Source: Brevibacterium sp. UCMA 11754
Lineage (GTDB): Bacteria; Actinomycetota; Actinomycetes; Actinomycetales; Brevibacteriaceae
Assembly (NCBI RefSeq): GCF_021532275.1
Contig: NZ_JACBOT010000031.1
Span: 372,001 to 436,000, forward strand
DNA: 64,000 nucleotides
Reading direction: 5' to 3'
A program made the position numbers and the translations under genes. Below are positions 41,995 to 51,309 of this stretch, one piece after another. Numbering within the stretch: the stretch's first letter is position 1; the number at the start of each line of letters is the position of its first letter. The notes under the pieces were generated by a model. It did no database searches, was not told where the DNA came from, and worked only from the letters and a program-made list of their open reading frames with translations.

Positions 41995-42824
41995 CAGAAC
42001 AGGTCTCCAAGATCGAACCCGTCGCCGCCGAAGAGACCGCCTCCGTCGCCGCCGTCTCCGCCACCGAAGAATCCGCCGCCGTCTCCGCCGCCGGCATCGC
42101 CACCACCGGCGTCACCACCGCCAGCGTCGCCATAGGCGCCGTCCCAGCCGCCGCCCATGCCGCCGAACATCATCGAGCCCATGAGGACGCCGGGCAGAAG
42201 TCCCGAACCTGCATAGGAGTTGAAGTATCCGCGGTTGTATTCTGCGTAGGCGGGTCCTGCTTCCCAGTAGGCCCGGCGAGTATGACCGTCACCGGTCACG
42301 ACCTTGCGGACGGCCGGTTCCGCACCCACTGCCACGCGCTCGGCGTCGGCGGCACAGACGGGAACAGGTCGCAGCTGGCCACCAGCAGGCGCCCAGTCGA
42401 TGTCTTCGACCGAGGGGCCGTGCTGCGGGTTGAAAAAGCATGGAGGACGGCGCACGGGCAGAGGCTTTCCGTCAACGCGAGCACGCACGCATTTGGCGGC
42501 GTAGCGACCGTCTTCGAGAGCCTCGGTGACGCTGCGGATATCGGAGGGCTCGTCGACGTTGTCGAGCGTCTCCTTGGCAATGTCATAGGAGTCCAAGGCC
42601 TGCTTGTAGTCCTGCGAGCCGCCGGTGTCGAGTTCGACTCCGGCGGTGAGGATATCGAGTTCGGCGACTTCCTCGCCGAAGGACGTGACATCCTCTTCAG
42701 CGGTCTTTGTCACCTGCTGGAGCTCGGCGGCGGCGAGCTCCTCCTTACGGTGCTTCTCCTTGCGGTAGCCAACGAAGAAAATGGTGCCGAGCACCACGAG
42801 TATTATCAGGAATACTGCTGCCAC
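41994..42824 (-). CDS. membrane-anchored protein with Gly/Asp-rich tail
   Basis: A 276-residue protein with one N-terminal transmembrane helix (about residues 2-20), a charged helical segment (about 22-110), a middle region with RRPPCFFNPQHGPSVEDIDW, and a C-terminal tail of about 65 residues made almost only of Gly, Asp and Phe. I do not recognise a family with certainty. The helical part and Gly-rich tail resemble TPM-type or related surface-facing proteins. It is cotranscribed with the S4 gene by a one-base overlap. Confidence 0.75.
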   Translation of the reverse strand: MAAVFLIILVVLGTIFFVGYRKEKHRKEELAAAELQQVTKTAEEDVTSFGEEVAELDILTAGVELDTGGSQDYKQALDSYDIAKETLDNVDEPSDIRSVTEALEDGRYAAKCVRARVDGKPLPVRRPPCFFNPQHGPSVEDIDWAPAGGQLRPVPVCAADAERVAVGAEPAVRKVVTGDGHTRRAYWEAGPAYAEYNRGYFNSYAGSGLLPGVLMGSMMFGGMGGGWDGAYGDAGGGDAGGGDAGGGDGGGFFGGGDGGDGGGLFGGDGFDLGDLF

Positions 42825-43002
42825 GATCTATGCCTCCCCAGCAAAACGAGTCATCAATCAGTATGCCGGATGAGTCTGACAAGCGACTGAACCGAACCCT
42901 TGTGTCAGCTCAGTCCGCAGGCTCGAAAATCGCTCTCAGATCAGCGACCAACACGCTCACAACAGGTGCCCTTGCCTACATCACGAGGAGTCGGGACGGC
43001 GT

Positions 43003-43764
43003 TCAGCCCAGGTGGATCAGCCCCTTGACGAGGGTCGCGATTCCCCCGCCGAGGGCAAGGACGATCATGACGACCCGGGCCGTCGAGGAATCGATCTTCT
43101 TCGACAACCAGTCCCCGCCGACGAGCCCTGCGACGAGGACCGTCGCGATCCCGATCCAGGTAGGTGCCGCCAGCTGCGGCCAGGCACCGTGGTCGAACAC
43201 GGCTTTGAAGATGATCGCCGAGGTGGTCCCGACGACGAGGAACGGCTGCAGGGTTGCGGCGAATGTTCGCTGATCCCACTTCGTCAGCACAGCATAGGCA
43301 CTGACGGCGGGCCCGCCCGCTCCTGCGGCAGCCGACATCGTTCCCGAGAGGAAGCCGGTGGTGAACTTCGTTCCGAAATTCGCGGGCATCGTCTTGCCGA
43401 TGCGGCCGATGACCATGGAGCTGATGAGGGAGACGATGATCAGCAGACCGATCAGGATCTGCAGCGGTGGCGCTGGGAGCGCCGCGGCCAGGAGGGCTCC
43501 GGGAATCGTGCCGATGAGCGCCCCCAGCGACAGCTTCCAGAAACTGCCCCACTCAGCTTCTCGCCAGGTGCGGACGAACACCGTGCCGCTGGCGACGATG
43601 CCGCAGATGTTGACGAGCACAACGCCGGAGAACGGGTCGAGCAGAAGAACGAGGAACGGGCCACTGACCAGGCCGAATCCCATGCCGGTGACCCGCTGCG
43701 AAACTGCCCCCAGGAACACCGCGAACAAGATGAGCACGACGACGGGTTCCATTTGCACCATCAT
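43003..43764 (-). CDS. TSUP (TauE/SafE) family transporter
   Basis: A 253-residue protein with about eight helices in two TSUP repeats. The family marks are FLGAVSQRVTGMGFGLVSGP in the first repeat and FLSGTMSAAAGAGGPAVSAY in the second. TSUP members export sulfite, sulfoacetate or other organosulfur anions. The substrate is unknown and no sulfur gene is adjacent. It is divergent from the DUF1707 gene, with 40 bp between the start codons. Confidence 0.9.
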   Translation of the reverse strand: MMVQMEPVVVLILFAVFLGAVSQRVTGMGFGLVSGPFLVLLLDPFSGVVLVNICGIVASGTVFVRTWREAEWGSFWKLSLGALIGTIPGALLAAALPAPPLQILIGLLIIVSLISSMVIGRIGKTMPANFGTKFTTGFLSGTMSAAAGAGGPAVSAYAVLTKWDQRTFAATLQPFLVVGTTSAIIFKAVFDHGAWPQLAAPTWIGIATVLVAGLVGGDWLSKKIDSSTARVVMIVLALGGGIATLVKGLIHLG

Positions 43765-43791
43765 AGTTCAGACCCTCTACCTGGGCGGGGT

Positions 43792-43797
43792 TACAGT
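43792..43797 (+). promoter_or_regulatory. -10 box TACAGT of DUF1707 gene, leaderless
   Basis: TACAGT ends seven bases before the ATG at 43805, in the 40-bp gap shared with the divergent TSUP gene. Confidence 0.5.
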
Positions 43798-43804
43798 AAG
43801 TGTC

Positions 43805-44578
43805 ATGAACAGTTCGCCGCTGTGGTCACGATTCAGCGCAGATCCTCGCGCTCATGGGCAGGTGCGCGCTTCGGACGCCGATCGCGCAATCGTGGGCGAT
43901 GTGCTGTCCGAGGCGTTTGCGCTGGGTCAGATCGACGCCGAGGAATTCGACGAACGCAGCGAGGCCGCCAACCGTCTGAAGACTCTGGGAGAGGTCCCCG
44001 ATCTCGTGCAGGATCTCATCATCGCCGAGGCGGGCGAGGTCGCTCCGGGAGAACTCGACGATTCCGCCCGTGCCCAAGCTCTGGCCCGCCTGAATGCTGA
44101 TCGCATCCCGATCACTCCCGAGCAGATCGATGCGGCCGCGCAGAAGTACTACAAGGACCGCGTGCGAAATGCGCTCCTGGGTATGTTCGCCGGTCCTGCC
44201 GGAGTCACACTCGCCATCTGGGCCGCCACCTCATTCGCCTCGGGCCGGCTCATATTCTTCTGGCCGATATTCGTCATTCTTCCGATGCTCTTCGGTGCGA
44301 TCTCACAGATCTCCAACAAGCAGAGCCTCATCCGCAACAGGAAGCGCGAACTGACGAAGCGGGCCCGAGCGCAGTTGGGCGACGCTGAGGCCAAGCGTGA
44401 GCTTGAGGAACATAAGAACGACGATGAGGACGAGGACTACGCAGACACATTCGGCAACGGATTGCAGCCTCCGCACCCCTTGGCCCCTCCATTCGCTCCG
44501 GGAGAGGTGTCTCCCAGCGATGAAATGCGCAGGCGCCGCCACGAGCGTCGTCATCGACGCAGGAACCCCTGGGACTGA
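43805..44578 (+). CDS. DUF1707 (SHOCT-like) membrane protein
   Basis: A 257-residue protein: an N-terminal DUF1707 domain (RASDADRAIVGDVLSEAFAL, then GQIDAEEFDERSEAAN), an intervening helical stretch, two transmembrane helices (about 125-170) and a charged tail ending in Arg-rich RRRRHERRHRRR. DUF1707 is a small SHOCT-like domain common in actinobacterial membrane proteins, with no established biochemical role. The start is fixed by TACAGT seven bases upstream; the frame is open far upstream through the TSUP gene. Confidence 0.88.
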   Translation: MNSSPLWSRFSADPRAHGQVRASDADRAIVGDVLSEAFALGQIDAEEFDERSEAANRLKTLGEVPDLVQDLIIAEAGEVAPGELDDSARAQALARLNADRIPITPEQIDAAAQKYYKDRVRNALLGMFAGPAGVTLAIWAATSFASGRLIFFWPIFVILPMLFGAISQISNKQSLIRNRKRELTKRARAQLGDAEAKRELEEHKNDDEDEDYADTFGNGLQPPHPLAPPFAPGEVSPSDEMRRRRHERRHRRRNPWD

Positions 44579-44647
44579 CCGACTCGTGACTGGCAGCGAC
44601 GCGCTCAGGCGGCGTCCCTGAACCTGCCCGCGCCCGGCTCAGGGCGA

Positions 44648-45031
44648 TCAGGCGTGGAAGACACGGATCTGAGCGAACTCTGTGGCCTTGTTGTTTCGGA
44701 ACCAGAGCGTATGTGAGAAGTATCGGATGTCCTCGCCGTCGCTCGAGTAGTCCCATTGGCCCCAGGCCGCAGCTGCTTTGCCGTGAGTGATGGCTGCTTC
44801 GAGATGACCGGCCACGGGCTTCGAGTCAGCAATGCGCAGCAGTGCGTCGATGACTTCGTCGCGCCCGGTGCTGGTCTCAACTCCCCCGCTGCCCACGATC
44901 TGGAGGATGCAGTCCTCATCGACCACCTCGGCGAGGGCTTGCCTGTCACCGTTGATCAGATTCTCCTCGAACTTGGCTACGAACATGTTCTTCGGGCTGT
45001 TTCCGCAGGAGTCTGTGCCTGTGAAGTTCAT
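44648..45031 (-). CDS. NTF2-like (SnoaL) protein
   Basis: A 127-residue NTF2-fold protein: NMFVAKFEENLINGDRQALA helix start, VDEDCILQIVGSGGVETSTG, and a final strand KATEFAQIRVFHA. The family includes isomerases, polyketide cyclases and stress-related orphan proteins; no catalytic set is recognisable. The start at 45031 is chosen over upstream in-frame codons because TAGCCT lies seven bases before it. It sits directly behind the groEL terminator. Confidence 0.8.
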   Translation of the reverse strand: MNFTGTDSCGNSPKNMFVAKFEENLINGDRQALAEVVDEDCILQIVGSGGVETSTGRDEVIDALLRIADSKPVAGHLEAAITHGKAAAAWGQWDYSSDGEDIRYFSHTLWFRNNKATEFAQIRVFHA

Positions 45032-45038
45032 ACCGTCC

Positions 45039-45044
45039 AGGCTA
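45039..45044 (-). promoter_or_regulatory. -10 box TAGCCT of NTF2-like gene, leaderless
   Basis: TAGCCT ends seven bases before the ATG at 45031. The -35 region falls within or next to the groEL terminator hairpin. Confidence 0.5.
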
Positions 45045-45065
45045 CGGCACGGCTTTCGAACCGAG

Positions 45066-45107
45066 AAGAGCCGTGCCGGCACCCAAACGGGTACCGGCAC
45101 GGCTCTT
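45066..45107 (-). terminator. groEL terminator
   Basis: A 19-bp stem with one G-T pair (45066-45084 / 45089-45107) and an AAAC loop begins 18 bases beyond the groEL stop. Confidence 0.88.
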
Positions 45108-45124
45108 CGAGCAACAGGGGCTTA

Positions 45125-46768
<1,644 letters not shown>

Positions 46769-46918
46769 TTAGATCCTCCCTGATGGAGTGGATTGGGAAT
46801 CCAGAGCAATCGTCAGCGCCCGCGACGGCAGAGAGTGTGTCCGCATGTTCCATTCCACACATGGACCACGCTCTCGAAACGATTGATGAGAAACCCTAGG
46901 TTTTCACCAGTACTAGAT

Positions 46919-46945
46919 TTAGCACTCTCCCCATGCGAGTGCAAA
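46919..46945 (-). promoter_or_regulatory. CIRCE operator over groEL promoter
   Basis: TTAGCACTC-N9-GAGTGCAAA matches the HrcA operator TTAGCACTC-N9-GAGTGCTAA at all but one base. On the minus strand TTGCAC (46944 to 46939) and TAAATC (46921 to 46916) lie 17 bases apart inside it, so repressor and RNA polymerase would exclude each other. Confidence 0.85.
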
Positions 46946-47136
46946 TATTGGCGTCCTCCCGCAACAGTCGAAATGACTGCCTCCCGCGTGATTCCGCGGT
47001 TCGGCCCAGCGCGAAACTCCAGCGAGTTCCACAGAGCGGACACGTGAGGCGAGTGCGCCAGGTGGATGCGAGGTGCGGACTCCCGAGGTGGATGCACCGG
47101 AAAGCTGCCGCATGGAGGCTGCCCCCGCAGAACTGA
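46946..47136. other. gap between CIRCE and cspA terminator, no gene seen
   Basis: No supported ORF. GAGGYGAGTGC- and AGGTGGATGC-type short direct repeats occur near 47046-47095. It is the 3' side of the minus-strand cspA unit and the 5' side of groEL. Confidence 0.4.
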
Positions 47137-47168
47137 AAAGCGCCAAGCAGTTGCCTGCTTGGCGCTTT
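47137..47168 (-). terminator. terminator after cspA
   Basis: A perfect 14-bp stem (AAAGCGCCAAGCAG / CTGCTTGGCGCTTT) has a four-base loop. On the minus strand it is followed by a short T run. Confidence 0.85.
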
Positions 47169-47241
47169 CCCCGCTCGATGGGATTCGGGCCTGAGCCGCC
47201 ATCCCGCCGAGGCGGATCAAAAGACTTTACGTACGCGAGTC

Positions 47242-47445
47242 TCAGAGGAGGGTGACGGATTCCGCCTGAGGACCCTTTTGTCCTTCTCCAACTTCGAACT
47301 CAACCTGCTGGCCCTCTTCGAGAGCGCGGTAGCCATCCATCTGGATTGCGCTCCAGTGAACGAACACATCCTGGTTGTCGCCTTCCAGGGTGATGAATCC
47401 ATAGCCCTTTTCGGCGTTGAACCACTTGACGGTACCTTGTGCCAT
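47242..47445 (-). CDS. cspA: cold-shock protein CspA
   Basis: A 67-residue single cold-shock domain: [20 protein letters not shown] with RNP1 KGYGFI and RNP2 DVFVHW. It is an RNA chaperone that melts secondary structure at low temperature or in growth. It has a good ribosome binding site (GGAGAAGTA). About 230-310 bp of non-coding sequence upstream suggest a long 5' leader, usual for csp genes. No strong promoter boxes are clear. Confidence 0.95.
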   Translation of the reverse strand: MAQGTVKWFNAEKGYGFITLEGDNQDVFVHWSAIQMDGYRALEEGQQVEFEVGEGQKGPQAESVTLL

Positions 47446-47672
47446 TACTTCTCCATACGGTGCAGTGTCATTGACATCCCATCACCCGTTTGCAACCTGT
47501 CTGGCCGCGCAGCGGACAACGGAAGCTAGTAAAAATCAACCGACCCCGCGATTTCTCTCATTGACCTCTGGAGAATGATCTCGGTGAAGCACGAATAGAA
47601 CACAAGGGCAGTGCTTGCCTAGCTGATGCAACTCTACCCCAGCGTCGGACAGGTCCCCCGACCACTCAACAC

Positions 47673-47689
47673 TGTTACCAATTTGTTAT
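47673..47689 (-). promoter_or_regulatory. MtrA-like direct repeat in the upstream region of cspA
   Basis: On the minus strand ATAACA-N5-GTAACA spans 17 bases with an 11-bp repeat step, close to published MtrA sites. It lies 228 bp upstream of cspA and 70 bp beyond the LytR_C gene stop. The rest of the 313-bp gap holds no supported gene. Confidence 0.4.
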
Positions 47690-47758
47690 ATGAGGCCATT
47701 CGGAGAGTTCATCTCTCCTGGCAGACGAGTGCATCTCCGCTGAGATTCGTGCGGATTC

Positions 47759-48346
47759 TCAGCCCTCGCCTTCGCCCGAGCCGCCTTCGCCCGAACCGTC
47801 CCCGCTGGGTTCGGGTCCGCGTTCGGCGATATCCGAACAGATGACGACAGTGATGTCGGTGTCGAAGTCCGTCGACGACTCGACGGCCTCGATGCCGAGC
47901 GCATCGGCGACCATCTTCGCCTGCGAGGCATTCGCCTCATCAGCGTAGTAGACCGTGGAGTCGGTCAGCCCTGTCGAATAGTTGCCGACTTCGCCAAGGC
48001 CCCAGCCCTCCTCCTCCACCGCTTCGGAGAACTTCTTCGCGGTTCCGGAGACTCCGGAACCGTTGAGGACGTCAACCGTGAGCGATGAGTCTGCGACGCT
48101 GACTTCGCTCTCGCTCGGCGATGGGCTCGCCGAGGAGGTCTTGTCGGACCCGGAATCGGCGACGTCGGACTCGGGATCCTTCATCGACGAGGTGATGATG
48201 TTGATAGCCGCGACGACCAGCAGAACGGCAACAAGGGCGAGAATGATGACCAGTGCGATGGCACCGACATTCGACTGCGCCGCGGACTCCTGTCGATGGG
48301 CTCCGCTGCGTCGTCCAGTTTCGATCTCGTCGAATTCGTCAGTCAT
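47759..48346 (-). CDS. LytR C-terminal domain membrane protein
   Basis: A 195-residue protein: a cytoplasmic start, one transmembrane helix (about residues 28-50), a Ser/Pro/Asp-rich linker, then a LytR_C domain (LTVDVLNGSGVSGTAKKFSE, ending DTDITVVICSDIAE) and a Gly/Glu tail. The same DUF3263-LytR_C pair is Rv0430-Rv0431 of M. tuberculosis. LytR_C domains occur with LCP cell-wall ligases; alone, the function is unproven. It starts two bases after the DUF3263 stop. Confidence 0.9.
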   Translation of the reverse strand: MTDEFDEIETGRRSGAHRQESAAQSNVGAIALVIILALVAVLLVVAAINIITSSMKDPESDVADSGSDKTSSASPSPSESEVSVADSSLTVDVLNGSGVSGTAKKFSEAVEEEGWGLGEVGNYSTGLTDSTVYYADEANASQAKMVADALGIEAVESSTDFDTDITVVICSDIAERGPEPSGDGSGEGGSGEGEG

Positions 48347-48348
48347 GT

Positions 48349-48615
48349 CTACCTCGAGACGCGGGCTTGTGCTCGTTCGCTCTGCCGCGTGGTGCGGATG
48401 CGACGCAGGCGTTTGACCAGCATTGGGTCACTGGCAAGAGCGGCTGGGTTATCGAGCAGGGAATTGAGGATCTGGAAGTAGCTTGTGGCAGACATGTCGA
48501 ACCGTTCGCGGATCGCATGATCTTTGGCTCCACCGTACTTCCACCATCGCCGCTCGAACTCCAAAACGGACACCTCGAGCTCGCTCAGTTCGGGTGCGCC
48601 TTGGTTCTGCGGCAT
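48349..48615 (-). CDS. DUF3263 protein
   Basis: An 88-residue DUF3263 protein. The core EFERRWWKYGGAKDHAIRERFDMSATSYFQILN is a small HTH-like helical domain, followed by a basic tail. Function is unknown, possibly DNA binding. It has GAAGGAGC upstream and a TATAGA/GATAAT-type AT-rich box near 48650-48660. It forms an operon with LytR_C. The 275 bp further upstream to the aldehyde dehydrogenase gene show no gene. Confidence 0.9.
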   Translation of the reverse strand: MPQNQGAPELSELEVSVLEFERRWWKYGGAKDHAIRERFDMSATSYFQILNSLLDNPAALASDPMLVKRLRRIRTTRQSERAQARVSR

Positions 48616-48890
48616 AGACGTTGTGCTCCTTCGAGATGAATCGTTGCCTCTATATTATCGCCCGGACGACAGGACTGAAATTCCCGGCGCGCCGTCGCGC
48701 GTCCGCCAGCGCAGCTTTCCATCCTCACCATCGCGGCTTCGCATTCCCGCCAACACCCCTCAGAGGCGGACAACCAGACAACCCACCCTGTTGCAGGCGA
48801 TCGACCACATCGGGTGAGTCGCCCACAGCAGAGTGGGTCGAGAGTGCCGGCCGGTGGTCCGAATCGGATGACCAGTCGAGCGAGAGCTGA

Positions 48891-50357
48891 TCAGCGGATG
48901 CGGATGTTGACCTGCTTGATCTGGGTGAAGCCTTCGAGCATGCCCTCCAGCGAGGCCTCACGACCGAAGCCGGAGGTCTTCATTCCGCCGTAGGACTGCC
49001 CGGCCAGCTGGCCACCTCCCTGGTTGACCTGGACCCAGCCGGATTCGATCCGATTGGCCATAGTCAGCGCGGCATCGACGTTCTTCGTGAACACGAACGC
49101 TGCGAGACCGAATTCGCTGTCATTGGCCATGTCAATGACCTCGTCGACGTCCTTCCAGGGAATGACGGAGAGGACGGGACCGAAGATCTCTTCCTGGCTG
49201 GTCTGCCATTCGTTCTTGGCCTTGGAGAAGATGACGGGCGCGTGGTAGAAACCGGGTTCGCCGACCTCGAGTGAGTCCGAACCGTCGTAGGCGATCTCAA
49301 CGCCGTCCATCGACTTGCCCATCTCGATGTAGTCAGCCACCTGGTCGTACTGCTTCTCGTTGATGATGCAGCCGATGTCGGAGTCCTCGTTTCGAGGGTC
49401 GCCGACCTTCATCTTCGACACTGCGTCGACGAGCTTGCCCAGGAAGTCATCGTAGATGTCCTCGTGCAGGAACAGACGCGAACCCATCGTGCAGGACTGA
49501 CCCTGACGTGCGAAGCGAGTCGACAGCAGCACCTGCTGGAGAGTGTCGTCGTCGTTCGAGTCGGGGAAGACGATGTTGGGGCTCTTGCCGCCGAGTTCCA
49601 TCGAGGAGTGAGCGAGGCGTCCGCCTGCCAGTTCGGCGACGTGGCGACCGACGTTCGTCGAACCGGTGAACGAGACCTTGTCGACGTCAGGGTGGACGTT
49701 TAGCGCTTCACCGATGACCGAACCCTTGCCGGTGACGACGTTGAGGACGCCGGCCGGCAGGATGTCGGCGAGCAGTTCAGCCATCTTCAGAATCGTCAGC
49801 GGTGCATCCTCGGCGCATTTGAGGACGATCGTGTTGCCCGCGGCAAGCGCAGCCGGGGTTTTGAAGGCCGCGATCATCAGCGGCGAGTTCCACGGCAGGA
49901 TTCCCGCGACGACGCCGAGCGGCATCCGCTTCGTGTACTGCAGCTGTCCGTCACCGGCCGGCAGAGTGTTGCCCTTGACCTCGCCGGCGACTCCGCCCAT
50001 GTAGCGGAACAGGTCGGCCAGGATGATCGTCTCCGGACGGGCCTGCGTCCGGATAGCGTTGCCGGTGTCGATCGCGGTCAGCTGGGCCAGTTCCTCGGAA
50101 GCGGCTTCAAGTGCGTCGGCGCAGCGGATGAGCATCTTCTGACGTTCCTTGAACGGAAGCGCTGCCCATTCGGGAAATGCCTTCCGAGCAGCTTTGACGG
50201 CGCGATCGGCATCCTCTTCCTTGCCATTGGCCACAGTGGCGATCACAACATTGCGATCGATGGGGGTGATGACGTCTTTCCTGTCACCGTCGGCAGCTTC
50301 GACCCATTCTCCGCCGATGAACATCTTCCAGTTCGTGGCCTCGGGAAATTGCGACAT
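48891..50357 (-). CDS. NAD(P)-dependent aldehyde dehydrogenase
   Basis: A 488-residue class ALDH enzyme oxidising an aldehyde to the acid. Catalytic Glu is in HSSMELGGKSPNIVFP and the catalytic Cys in ARQGQSCTMGSRLF. The coenzyme region SFTGSTNVGRHVAELAG and N-terminal WKMFIGGEWVEA are typical. The substrate cannot be read from sequence; betaine- or benzaldehyde-type relatives share these features. It has a good AGGTGAAAGGATC site and stands alone. Confidence 0.93.
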   Translation of the reverse strand: MSQFPEATNWKMFIGGEWVEAADGDRKDVITPIDRNVVIATVANGKEEDADRAVKAARKAFPEWAALPFKERQKMLIRCADALEAASEELAQLTAIDTGNAIRTQARPETIILADLFRYMGGVAGEVKGNTLPAGDGQLQYTKRMPLGVVAGILPWNSPLMIAAFKTPAALAAGNTIVLKCAEDAPLTILKMAELLADILPAGVLNVVTGKGSVIGEALNVHPDVDKVSFTGSTNVGRHVAELAGGRLAHSSMELGGKSPNIVFPDSNDDDTLQQVLLSTRFARQGQSCTMGSRLFLHEDIYDDFLGKLVDAVSKMKVGDPRNEDSDIGCIINEKQYDQVADYIEMGKSMDGVEIAYDGSDSLEVGEPGFYHAPVIFSKAKNEWQTSQEEIFGPVLSVIPWKDVDEVIDMANDSEFGLAAFVFTKNVDAALTMANRIESGWVQVNQGGGQLAGQSYGGMKTSGFGREASLEGMLEGFTQIKQVNIRIR

Positions 50358-50507
50358 AGTGATCCTTTCACCTACTCAGTTCTGCGATGAACTCTTGTCG
50401 TCGAGCATATCGTCTGCCTGGCTCCGAAAAGAATGGTGGGAGGGTAGGCGATGATGCACACCCGATCTGCGTTGTGTGCACATCGGCACCGAGCCTCACC
50501 CCATCGG

Positions 50508-50513
50508 TAGAAT
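50508..50513 (+). promoter_or_regulatory. -10 box TAGAAT of ung, leaderless
   Basis: TAGAAT ends seven bases before the ATG at 50521 with no ribosome binding site between. Confidence 0.55.
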
Positions 50514-50520
50514 CGCGGCC

Positions 50521-51222
50521 ATGACGTCCACAGCCGAACTGACGAAGATCATGTCCCCCGATTGGGCCACGGCGCTGTCTGGCCAGGCCGATCGCATCCA
50601 TGCCATGGGCGATTTCCTGCGAGAGGAGATCGCCGCCGGCAGGAGTTATCTGCCCAGCGGAGACAAGGTGTTCCGTGCCTTTGCCGAGCCCCTCGCCGAA
50701 GTGAAGGTGCTCATCGTCGGACAGGATCCCTATCCGACCCCTGGACATGCGATCGGTCTGTCCTTCGCCGTCGACCCCGAGGTGCATCCGCTCCCCCGGT
50801 CGCTGACGAACATCTACAAGGAACTCAACTCCGACCTGGGCATCGGACCTGCCGCACATGGTGATCTGCAGGCGTGGTCACGGCAGGGAGTCATGCTGCT
50901 CAACAGGGTGCTCACTGTTTCACCGGGCGAGCCCGCATCCCACCGCAGACGCGGCTGGGAGGCCATCACCGAAGCCGCGATCGCCGCACTCGTCGACCGT
51001 GATCAGCCGCTCGTGGCGATTCTCTGGGGCCGTGACGCGAGGAATCTTGTCCCGCTGCTGCAGTCGGGTCGCTCCGAGGTCGCGATCATCGAGTCCGCGC
51101 ATCCGTCGCCGCTGTCGGCCAGCAGAGGCTTTCTCGGATCCCGACCGTTCTCACGGACGAACGACCTGCTGGGACAAAAGGGCATACCGCCCATCGACTG
51201 GGCCCTCCCACCCCAGGACTGA
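50521..51222 (+). CDS. ung: uracil-DNA glycosylase
   Basis: A 233-residue family 1 UDG that removes uracil from DNA and starts base-excision repair. Motif [21 protein letters not shown] holds the water-activating Asp (about residue 69). LLNRVLTV and the leucine-loop motif [18 protein letters not shown] complete the set. ATG 50521 is chosen because the -10 box is seven bases upstream; an earlier in-frame codon at 50476 lies before the promoter. Confidence 0.96.
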   Translation: MTSTAELTKIMSPDWATALSGQADRIHAMGDFLREEIAAGRSYLPSGDKVFRAFAEPLAEVKVLIVGQDPYPTPGHAIGLSFAVDPEVHPLPRSLTNIYKELNSDLGIGPAAHGDLQAWSRQGVMLLNRVLTVSPGEPASHRRRGWEAITEAAIAALVDRDQPLVAILWGRDARNLVPLLQSGRSEVAIIESAHPSPLSASRGFLGSRPFSRTNDLLGQKGIPPIDWALPPQD

Positions 51223-51294
51223 GCGGGCCGATGCTGAGCGGGCCAACATTGAACGGGCCGATGCTGAGCGGGCCAACACTGACTCGGCAGCCAG
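51220..51294. repeat. 15-bp tandem repeat at the ung stop
   Basis: Four units of TGAGCGGGCC(G/A)A(T/C)(G/A)(C/T) start at 51220, 51235, 51250 and 51265, with a fifth decayed copy at 51280. The first TGA is the ung stop, so five TGA codons follow in the ung frame. In another frame the array reads ERA(D/N)-type pentapeptides. Confidence 0.85.
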
Positions 51295-51309
51295 TGAACC
51301 TGCCGGCAC

